Positions 58,458-64,000 of a stretch of 64,000 bases of DNA are shown piece by piece. The translations under genes were made by a program, and so were the position numbers. The stretch spans positions 82,839 to 146,838 of the forward strand of contig NZ_QGDQ01000010.1 in the NCBI RefSeq assembly GCF_003149145.1. The letters run 5' to 3'. Position 1 is the stretch's first letter; every line of letters starts with the position of its first letter. Under the pieces are notes generated by a model that ran no database searches, was not told the origin of the DNA, and saw only the letters and a list, made by a program, of their open reading frames with translations. This DNA is from Quadrisphaera granulorum. GTDB taxonomy: Bacteria; Actinomycetota; Actinomycetes; Actinomycetales; Quadrisphaeraceae.

Positions 58458-59737
58458 GCCGCATCCACGACCGGGCCCTTGCGGTGCCTCCCACCGCCTC
58501 CACACCGCCAGCCGCCGGCCGCTCGCTCGGCATCGACGTGGCAGCGCGGATCGAGGAGATCGACCTCGCGGCCATGGACCGCGCCAGGCTCGCGCGCGTC
58601 CGGGAGCAGCTGGTGAGGTTCGGATATGGGTCGGCCCTCCTGAGCGACCCCCTGAACATCCGCTACGCCATCGGGGTCCGGAACATGCAGATCTGGACCA
58701 TGCACGCGCCGGGTCGCTACGTCTTCATCCCGGTCGAGGGTCCGGTCGTGCTCTTCGAGTTCGCGGCATCGATGCACCTCGCTGAGGCCGCGACGGTGGT
58801 CGACGACGTCCGCCCCAGCGTCTCGCCCTTCTACTTCCTCGCTGGACCGCGCCGCGCAGAGAAGTCGGAGGACTGGGCGCGCGACGTCATCGACCTCGGC
58901 CTGCGCTACGGCGGCAAGGAGCAGCGCATGGCTGTCGACAGGTGCGAGCCGTGGAACGCCGCCCACCTCATCGCGGCCGGCTTCAGCCTGTTCGACGCCC
59001 AGGAGCCGCTGGAGCTGGCCCGCATGATCAAGACTCCGGAGGAGCTCAAGTGCCTCCAGCTCTCCGTCGACGTCGCCGACCTCGCCGTCAACCGCATGCG
59101 GGCCACGCTGACGGCGGGGATGACAGAGAACGAGCTCTGGGCGGTGCTGCACGAGACCAACATCGCCCACGACGGCGAGTGGATCGAGTGCCGGCTGCTC
59201 TGCTCTGGCCCACGGACCAACCCCTGGTTCCAGGAGAGCGGCAACCGGGTCATCGAGGCCGGTGACATGGTGGCGTTCGACACGGACATGGTGGGGCCCA
59301 TGGGGTACCTGGCGGACATCTCCCGCGCGTTCGTGTGCCCCGGCAAGCGGCCGACGGGCGAGCAGCGCCGTCTCTACGACATCGCGCTCGACCAGGTGAT
59401 GACCAACGTGGCCCTGATCGAGCCCGGAATGTCGTTCGAAGAGTTCGGCGCCAAGTGCTGGCCGGTTCCGGACCAGTTCGTGCCCAACCGCTACATGATG
59501 ATGATCCACGGGGCGGGGCTCGTCGACGAGGCGCCGATCGTGGCGTACGCAGCGGACTTCGAGGAGTCGGGCTACTCCGGCACCTTCGAGGAGGGCATGG
59601 TCGTGTGCGTCGAGAGCTTCATCGGCGAGGTCGGCGGCAAGGAGGGCGTCAAGCTCGAAGAGCAGGTGCTCGTGACGGCGGGCGGCGCGAAGACCCTGTC
59701 CTCCGCTCCCCTGGTCGACGCCCTCAGCATCGACTAA
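58454..59737 (+). CDS. M24-fold metalloprotein, DddP (DMSP lyase)-like
   Basis: A 427-residue pita-bread-fold protein annotated in relatives as Xaa-Pro peptidase family. Metal ligands are Asp276/Asp278 and Asp288 in AFDTDMVGPMGYLADISR, His352 in MMIHGAGLVDE, Glu387 in VCVESFIGEVGG and Glu402 in GVKLEEQVLV. Asp358 and Tyr347 are also present. With a constant offset of 19, these fall at the positions I recall for the iron site and catalytic residues (Tyr366, Asp377) of the Ruegeria DMSP lyase DddP. RNMQIWTMHAPGRYVFIP and GEWIECRLLCSGPRTNPWFQ also fit that group better than prolidase. The actual substrate may be DMSP or another onium compound. GTG 58454 is coupled to a leader ORF. Cupin gene follows. 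Confidence 0.75.
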   Translation: MSRIHDRALAVPPTASTPPAAGRSLGIDVAARIEEIDLAAMDRARLARVREQLVRFGYGSALLSDPLNIRYAIGVRNMQIWTMHAPGRYVFIPVEGPVVLFEFAASMHLAEAATVVDDVRPSVSPFYFLAGPRRAEKSEDWARDVIDLGLRYGGKEQRMAVDRCEPWNAAHLIAAGFSLFDAQEPLELARMIKTPEELKCLQLSVDVADLAVNRMRATLTAGMTENELWAVLHETNIAHDGEWIECRLLCSGPRTNPWFQESGNRVIEAGDMVAFDTDMVGPMGYLADISRAFVCPGKRPTGEQRRLYDIALDQVMTNVALIEPGMSFEEFGAKCWPVPDQFVPNRYMMMIHGAGLVDEAPIVAYAADFEESGYSGTFEEGMVVCVESFIGEVGGKEGVKLEEQVLVTAGGAKTLSSAPLVDALSID

Positions 59738-59795
59738 TGCACAGGACATCACCGACGGCAGCACCACCAGACGCGACGTCCTGAGGGGCAAGGTC

Positions 59796-60149
59796 ATGAG
59801 CGAGAACCCGAGGAACACCCACCCCGACCCGAGCGCCGCTCCACTCGTCACCCGGGCGCCCGGACCGCAGGCCTGGGAGGAGTCCGACGTCGCCGGTTTC
59901 ACCACCGCTGCATTGCACACCGACGCCAGCTCTGGCGAGTCGACGATGCTGATGAAGGTGGCGCCCGGCGCGTACGCGGGCTCACATGCTCACGACGACG
60001 TCGAGCACATCTACATCCTCTCCGGCAGCTTCTCCGACGACTGGGGCACCTACGGGCCTGGTGACTACGTGCGCCGTGAGCCCGGAACGATGCACGCGGC
60101 CTGGAGCGACGAAGGCGCCACGGTGCTGCTGCACTACCGCGGACACTGA
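59796..60149 (+). CDS. Cupin-domain protein (ChrR-like cupin)
   Basis: A 117-residue single-domain cupin. Motif 1 is GAYAGSHAHDDVEHIYILSG (HxHxxxEH) and motif 2 is GPGDYVRREPGTMHAAWSD with the third His, so the metal site looks intact. The GSFSDDWGTYGPGDYVRR order matches the ChrR-like cupin group, which includes small dioxygenases and sensor domains. The ATG at 59796 has GAGGGGCAAGG upstream. It follows the M24 gene by 58 bases in the same direction and precedes a LysR gene by 69 bases. Some DMSP lyases (DddQ/L/W) are cupins, but this one lacks their longer insertions, so I do not claim that activity. Confidence 0.82.
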   Translation: MSENPRNTHPDPSAAPLVTRAPGPQAWEESDVAGFTTAALHTDASSGESTMLMKVAPGAYAGSHAHDDVEHIYILSGSFSDDWGTYGPGDYVRREPGTMHAAWSDEGATVLLHYRGH

Positions 60150-60218
60150 CGCACCCACCGAAGCCCCATCGGTCACACCTATCGACACTTCTGAGGAGCC
60201 ATCGGTTAGAACTGCTGC

Positions 60219-61160
60219 ATGGATGTCCTGGATCTGCGCCGGTTGCGCCTGCTGCGGGAGCTGTCGGTACGCGGAACCCTCAGCGCTGTGGCCGCGGCCG
60301 CGGGCTACACCCCGTCAGCGGTCTCCCAGCAGCTGGACGTCCTGGCGCGCGAGGTCGGCACGCCCCTGCTGACCAAGGCGGGACGTGGAGTCCGTCTCAC
60401 AGACGCCGGCCAGCGCTTGGTGCAGCACGCCGAGGTGCTGCTCTCCGCCGACGAGGCGGCTCGAGCTGATCTGCATCAGCTGACCCGCGCCCTGGGGCAG
60501 CTGAGGGGAACCGTGCGCGCGGCCGGGCTGCAGTCCGCCGCACGTCATCTGCTCGTGCCAGCTGTGGCCGCGCTGAGCGTTGACCACCCGCACGTGGAGG
60601 TTCACCTCACCGAGGCCGAGCTGGAGCAGGCGCTGCCCGGGCTGCAGCTGGGCAGCCTGGACCTGTGTGTGTGCGACGAGTACGACGGTCAGCCCCGTCC
60701 GCGACCCGCCGGGCTGCGCTCGGACGTGGTGCTGCGCGAGCCGCTACGCCTGGTGCTGCCGCTCTCCCATCCGCTGGCGGCGAACGACACACCCGTTGAA
60801 CTGAGCTCCCTGGCCGATCAGCCCTGGGTCAGTGCCCCCAGCGGCACCGGACACCACCAGCTCGTCCTGGCCGCCTGCCGCTCCCGCGGCGGCTTCGATC
60901 CCACCATCCGTCACCACGCCAGCGACGCCGAGGTGCACCTCGACCTCGTGCGCCACGCTCGCGCCGTCACGCTGCTGCCCACGCTGTCGCTCCCCCACGC
61001 CGACCCCACGCTGGCCATCCGCGAGATCGCAGGCCCCCCGATGCACCGGACGCTGCTGCTCATCACCCGCGCCTCTGCCGCTTCACCCGCCGTCACCGCC
61101 TTCGTTGCGGCGGTACGTCACGCGGCGACCCGCCCGTTCGGCGAGGTGACGAGCGGGTGA
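60219..61160 (+). CDS. LysR-family transcriptional regulator
   Basis: A 313-residue regulator. LRRLRLLRELSVRGTLSAVA with AAAGYTPSAVSQQLDVLARE and VGTPLLTKAGRGVRLTDAGQ is the winged helix-turn-helix. The C-terminal co-inducer domain has two alpha/beta lobes. The ATG at 60219 is the first start ahead of the domain. The stop overlaps the following dehydrogenase gene by GTGA, so regulator and enzyme are one unit. LysR proteins usually control neighbouring catabolic genes with a pathway intermediate as co-inducer; here both the cupin/M24 pair and the dehydrogenase are candidates. Confidence 0.9.
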   Translation: MDVLDLRRLRLLRELSVRGTLSAVAAAAGYTPSAVSQQLDVLAREVGTPLLTKAGRGVRLTDAGQRLVQHAEVLLSADEAARADLHQLTRALGQLRGTVRAAGLQSAARHLLVPAVAALSVDHPHVEVHLTEAELEQALPGLQLGSLDLCVCDEYDGQPRPRPAGLRSDVVLREPLRLVLPLSHPLAANDTPVELSSLADQPWVSAPSGTGHHQLVLAACRSRGGFDPTIRHHASDAEVHLDLVRHARAVTLLPTLSLPHADPTLAIREIAGPPMHRTLLLITRASAASPAVTAFVAAVRHAATRPFGEVTSG

Positions 61161-62155
61161 GACTTCCTGAGGAACTGGACGTGGTCGTGTCCACAGCTGA
61201 CCTCGTCCGCGACTGCCACCGGGTACTCACCGCTGCTGGCGCCAGCCCGACCGTTGCGCGCCTGATCACGGAGAACGCGATCTACTCCGAGGAGCGCGGC
61301 CACGCCTCAGTCGGCGTGAGCCACCTCCTCGACCACGTCCACGCCATGCGGGAGGGCCGTCTGGACGGAAGCGCCGAACCTGCCGTGACCCATCCCCTTC
61401 CCGCCATCTTTCGCGCCGATGCCCGCGGCGGGGTTCCTCACACCGCGTTCGACGCGCTCCTCCCGCAGGTCGTGGCCACCGCCCACGCCCAGGGACTGGT
61501 GGCGTTCGCCCAGAGCGGTGCGTACACCTGCGGGAGCCTCGGGTGGTTCACCCACCGCCTGGCCGAGCACGGCCTGGTCGCGATCGGCACCGCCACCTCA
61601 CCGGCGCTGATGGCCGCTGGCCCCGGCGGCGGCCGCGTGTTCGGCACCAACCCGATGGCCTTCTCCTTCCCCCGCGTCGACGGGACGCCGCTGACCCTGG
61701 ACCAGGCCTCCAGCGCCGTCGCCTGGGTCCGTGTGCGCGAGGCAGCCGCCCGGGGTGAGCAGCTGCCCACCGGCTGGGCGCTCGACCCCGCTGGAGAGCC
61801 CACCACTGACCCCTCGGCGGGCCTGGTCGGAGCGCTGTTGCCCTTCGGTGGGTACAAGGGCGCCAACATCGCCCTCATGGTCGAGCTCCTGTCCTGCATG
61901 GCTGGGGGCGCGTGGTCGATGGACGCCGCCCCGTTCGACCGCGGCGCGGAGTCCCCCGCCGTCGGCACCTTGTTGATCGCCATCGACCCGACCGGCCTCG
62001 ATCCGGACTACACCCGGCGCTCCACCCAGCACCTGGAGAGGCTGGCTGCCTCCGGGGTGCGGGTGCCTGCGGCTGCGCACGCCTTCGGGCGGAGCCACCT
62101 GACGCTGCCCAGCGCCCTGTTGGCCGCGCTGAGGGGGCGGACCGCGCGGGCCTGA
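61157..62155 (+). CDS. LDH2/MDH2-family dehydrogenase, candidate piperideine-2-carboxylate reductase (DpkA-like)
   Basis: A 332-residue NAD(P)H enzyme of the malate/L-lactate dehydrogenase 2 family. Segments NAIYSEERGHASVGVSHLLD, GGGRVFGTNPMAFSFPRVDG, TLDQASSAVAWVRVREAAAR, GWALDPAGEPTTDPSAG and LLPFGGYKGANIALMVELLS match the nucleotide and substrate loops of the family. Pseudomonas DpkA, which reduces delta-1-piperideine-2-carboxylate to L-pipecolate and the pyrroline analogue to proline, is a member. In this cluster such a step would turn the imine from a D-isomer into L-pipecolate. GTG 61157 overlaps the LysR stop. Malate, lactate or sulfolactate dehydrogenase are alternatives. Confidence 0.8.
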   Translation: MRLPEELDVVVSTADLVRDCHRVLTAAGASPTVARLITENAIYSEERGHASVGVSHLLDHVHAMREGRLDGSAEPAVTHPLPAIFRADARGGVPHTAFDALLPQVVATAHAQGLVAFAQSGAYTCGSLGWFTHRLAEHGLVAIGTATSPALMAAGPGGGRVFGTNPMAFSFPRVDGTPLTLDQASSAVAWVRVREAAARGEQLPTGWALDPAGEPTTDPSAGLVGALLPFGGYKGANIALMVELLSCMAGGAWSMDAAPFDRGAESPAVGTLLIAIDPTGLDPDYTRRSTQHLERLAASGVRVPAAAHAFGRSHLTLPSALLAALRGRTARA

Positions 62156-62296
62156 GGCGCGGCTGGTCGGCGCCGCCTGGTCCGGTGCGCCACCCGGCCC
62201 AAGAGAGGGCACGCGAGGCCGCGCTTCACCAGCAGCGCATCCGCCACGGAACGCCCTGCTCCGGATAACCGCTGCTGGCCGTGGCGTCAGGACATA

Positions 62297-62332
62297 CCGG
62301 TGACCTGCGGAGGTAGCTCCGCAGGTCACCGG
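62297..62332 (+). terminator. Hairpin terminator downstream of the LDH2-family gene
   Basis: CCGGTGACCTGCGGA (62297-62311) pairs perfectly with 62318-62332 across a six-base loop. It lies 141 bases after the stop of the last catabolic gene; the 62156-62296 stretch has no convincing gene. Confidence 0.75.
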
Positions 62333-62823
62333 CTGAGGCGGACGAGTCAGCCACATACGCCAGGAACGGTCAGGCACAGATCCCTGACCTGCAAAGATGA
62401 CGCAATGTAGCCACTCACCTGCTGACTTGCCGTTGGCGTCCGTTGGTCAGCGATGGCCAAAGTTGAATCCGTTGAGGACAATCTGAGGACAGCGCGGGGA
62501 CAGCCACGCACCAAATCCGTAATTGACAACCCCAGGCAACCATTGTCCGTCACTCTGGGTCGCTCGTTCGCGCAGCGGCCCCCCGACGCAACACCGACGG
62601 GGCCTCAGGAGGCACCGGGGCTGCCGCCGCCGCCCACTCTCCCCCGGATCCCTGACTACCCGCCGGAGGGCGACCACGCTCGACGCATCCAGTCACCTGA
62701 GGAAGACTTCGACTGCCCAGCACGACACCCGACGCCACGGAAAGTGTCCATGCCGGCCCACAGCACCCACCAGATGGCAACCGTCTTCCTGAACACGCAT
62801 CGTTCAGCCCGGAGGCATCGTTG
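62333..62823. other. Stretch without a supported gene; possible element boundary
   Basis: I see no frame with actinobacterial codon bias here. Frames that stay open, such as one from 62453, have unusual composition and overlap the next gene. A local drop in GC around 62390-62540 and the mobile-type genes to the right suggest this could be the edge of an inserted element, but no direct repeat or tRNA was found. Confidence 0.4.
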
Positions 62824-63336
62824 GTGTTCGGCCTTGCTCCCTCGCCAACCCCATCACCAACGCAGACGCTCATGCAGACGGCCGCTGCAGCCAGCTCCGG
62901 CGGCACCCCATGGTGGCTCTCACTGCTGCTGGCGACCATTCCGCTCGCGGGGGCCGTGCTCGGCGTGATCCTCTTGCGCCGGACCGGCAAGGAGACAGTC
63001 CAGGTCAGCGAGGAGTCGCTGGCCAACGCCGTCAGCGCCCGACTTGAGACACGCCTGAGCGCTCTGGAGCTGGACAAGTGGTGCCGCCGCGAGGAGACCA
63101 TGCGCATGCTGCGGTGGGCGACCGAGCGGGCCACGAGCAAGGACGACAACGAGGCCGTCATCGGCACGAGGGTGCTTGAGGCATTGGGCCAGTCCGAGCT
63201 GCTGCAACCGGAAGACCAAGGCCTCATCGACGCGGTCCTCGACGTCCTGCTCGAAGAGCCGGAGTCCGCCTACACTGAGGCGAGCAGCACTGGTGACGAG
63301 GTCGAAGTGGACCTCGTCGACGGCGAACAGGGGTGA
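62824..63336 (+). CDS. Hypothetical protein with one membrane segment
   Basis: A 170-residue protein. A Pro/Thr-rich N-terminus is followed by the hydrophobic segment WWLSLLLATIPLAGAVLGVI, then LLRRTGKETVQVSEESLANA, a charged helical region with KWCRREETMRMLRWATERAT, and an acidic tail. It looks like a single-pass protein with a cytoplasmic helical domain. I prefer the GTG at 62824 because GGAGG lies eight bases upstream; a later ATG at 62872 is possible. The family is not recognised. The next small gene follows seven bases after the stop, so they are probably cotranscribed. Position near an excisionase-like gene suggests an element-borne gene. Confidence 0.55.
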   Translation: MFGLAPSPTPSPTQTLMQTAAAASSGGTPWWLSLLLATIPLAGAVLGVILLRRTGKETVQVSEESLANAVSARLETRLSALELDKWCRREETMRMLRWATERATSKDDNEAVIGTRVLEALGQSELLQPEDQGLIDAVLDVLLEEPESAYTEASSTGDEVEVDLVDGEQG

Positions 63337-63343
63337 GGCAAAG

Positions 63344-63511
63344 ATGGCGAAGCGCATCGAGGTCACCCGCGCGCAAAAGGCAGCTGCTCAGATCAAGATG
63401 AATCGGTCAGAGAAGACTGGGCGTTACGTCAGCCCGGCAACCAAGGCCATCGCCAACGCAAGGCCACTGTCGAAGTCGGGCACGGAATCGAGCGCTGGCG
63501 TGCGTTCGTAA
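63344..63511 (+). CDS. Small basic hypothetical protein
   Basis: A 55-residue Lys/Arg-rich protein starting MAKRIEVTRAQKAAAQIKMN and continuing with RSEKTGRYVSPATKAIANAR. Short proteins of this kind occur in actinobacterial mobile elements and genomes, but I cannot assign a function. GGTGAGG lies before the ATG at 63344. It follows the membrane-protein gene by seven bases. Its 3' end overlaps the opposite-strand helix-turn-helix gene by 83 bases, which is unusual and means one of the two boundaries may be wrong. Confidence 0.55.
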   Translation: MAKRIEVTRAQKAAAQIKMNRSEKTGRYVSPATKAIANARPLSKSGTESSAGVRS

Positions 63512-63977
63512 GCGTCAGCTGGTGCAAGTCGCCGACTGGCGGGGCGAGTTCCGAAAGCGTTCCGCAGTCTCGTGATGGCTCCTCACGAGCCAGTCCCTCG
63601 CGTTCCAGCTTGCTCAGCCACTCCAGCACGGCCTCCTGCCGATACAGAACGCGTCGGCCAACCCTGATGCTCGCTGGCCCCTCGCCCACGTACCTCCAGT
63701 AGCGAACGGTGGATTCAGAGGTCCGGAGCATCTCAGCGACCTCACGAGTCAACAGGACTCGGGCATACCGAGCGATGGTCGCCGCGCGGGAGCGATTCGG
63801 ACGTCTGGGTGTCCTTGGCTCAAGGGCGGTAATCGTTTGAGATAGAGCAAGGTCATGCAGGGGCAAGGCGAGCTCGAACGCCTCGTGCGAGGGCGCGCCT
63901 GGCTTAGAGCGTCCGCCAGTAGGTGCGATCTTGGCGAGTGACCCGCTGGAGTTGCGAGCGGGCACGGGGCCCTCCAC
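63429..63977 (-). CDS. Excisionase/AlpA-like helix-turn-helix protein
   Basis: A frame of up to 182 residues. The recognisable part, VLLTREVAEMLRTSESTVRY followed by WRYVGEGPASIRVGRRVLYR and QEAVLEWLSKLE, is a MerR-like winged helix used by excisionases and AlpA-type regulators (helix-turn-helix, then the RVGRRVxY wing and xxVxxWL end). The N-terminal 70 residues are Pro/Arg-rich and the C-terminal tail is low-quality, so the true start is uncertain (GTG 63977 is only one option). Proteins like this direct excision of, or regulate, integrated elements. No integrase is visible before the window ends. Confidence 0.6.
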   Translation of the reverse strand: MEGPVPARNSSGSLAKIAPTGGRSKPGAPSHEAFELALPLHDLALSQTITALEPRTPRRPNRSRAATIARYARVLLTREVAEMLRTSESTVRYWRYVGEGPASIRVGRRVLYRQEAVLEWLSKLEREGLAREEPSRDCGTLSELAPPVGDLHQLTLTNARQRSIPCPTSTVALRWRWPWLPG

Positions 63978-64000
63978 ATCATGGAGTTGCTAACGCTCTG

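Noticed and set aside
59796..60149. Cupin as a DMSP lyase of the DddQ/L/W type
   Set aside because: The single small domain matches ChrR-like cupins more closely, and the extra conserved residues of the lyase cupins are not apparent.
29353..62474. Shared CAAAGTTGAATCCG at 29353 and 62458
   Set aside because: A 14-base match is expected by chance several times in a window of this size, and neither site is in a similar context.
62453..62968. 171-residue forward frame beginning MAKVESVEDNLR
   Set aside because: Composition shifts to Pro/Arg/His-rich nonsense, and it overlaps the better-supported gene at 62824.
1..64000. CRISPR arrays, rRNA and tRNA genes
   Set aside because: No regularly spaced repeats, no rRNA-like stretch and no convincing cloverleaf were found by reading both strands.

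Overview
The window is one continuous piece of a very GC-rich chromosome with strong third-position GC bias and many GTG (and a few TTG) starts. Genes are tightly packed and often joined by 4-base ATGA or GTGA overlaps. A polyphosphate glucokinase, the glnA2-glnE pairing, CsbD/PRC/DUF2382 stress proteins and a SPOR-like mini protein indicate an actinobacterium. A chemoreceptor gene suggests a motile one; a Kineococcus/Quadrisphaera-like relative is my guess, not something the sequence proves. No rRNA, tRNA or CRISPR array was seen.

Left part (1-35 kb): a partial UDP-glucuronate decarboxylase, two family-2 glycosyltransferases and a 46-residue Cys-ending peptide. Then come a broken phosphoesterase between two inverted repeats, a short-chain dehydrogenase, the nitrogen-control block glnA2-amidotransferase-glnE, an MFS exporter, nadE-panB, map and ppgK. 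These are followed by a secreted or anchored low-complexity protein, a stress group (DoxX-like, CsbD, two DUF2382 proteins), kup and a cardiolipin synthase. A TetR-centred divergent island carries an amine oxidase, aldehyde dehydrogenase, two esterases and an MFS porter. A PfkB kinase/class II aldolase pair, a 5'-truncated PLP enzyme and a chemoreceptor complete this part.

Right-centre (36.7-62.2 kb): a large accessory catabolic region that I consider the main discovery. One half encodes every step expected from pipecolate to 2-oxoglutarate: an FAD amine oxidase, an ALDH7-type aminoadipate-semialdehyde dehydrogenase, an amino acid dehydrogenase or aminotransferase, the DUF1338 2-oxoadipate decarboxylase HglS, and an FAD-linked 2-hydroxyacid dehydrogenase. 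The other half looks like betaine demethylation and uptake: a quaternary-amine Rieske oxygenase, two Old-Yellow-Enzyme-type demethylases, a polar amino acid ABC importer, two cyclic-imine-reductase candidates, a DadA-like oxidase and a DddP-like M24 protein. GntR, IclR and LysR regulators are embedded. Two near-identical copies of a palindrome (GTGATCGATCAC core) lie in two divergent promoter regions 20 kb apart and suggest one regulon. The working hypothesis is catabolism of a cyclic amino acid betaine, such as pipecolate betaine (homostachydrine) or stachydrine, into the TCA cycle.

Right end (62.3-64 kb): a 490-base stretch without a convincing gene, two small hypothetical genes and an excisionase-like helix-turn-helix gene, compatible with the edge of an integrated element.

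Intergenic spaces carry several repeat families: five loci of a 34-bp arm containing GACGATCAAGGAAG, two loci of a GAGCTGTGCAGCGTTGGCCC palindrome, and tandem TTCCGCACTTGCCGCGGAAA hairpins. Most sit at gene 3' ends or between convergent genes and probably serve as terminators.
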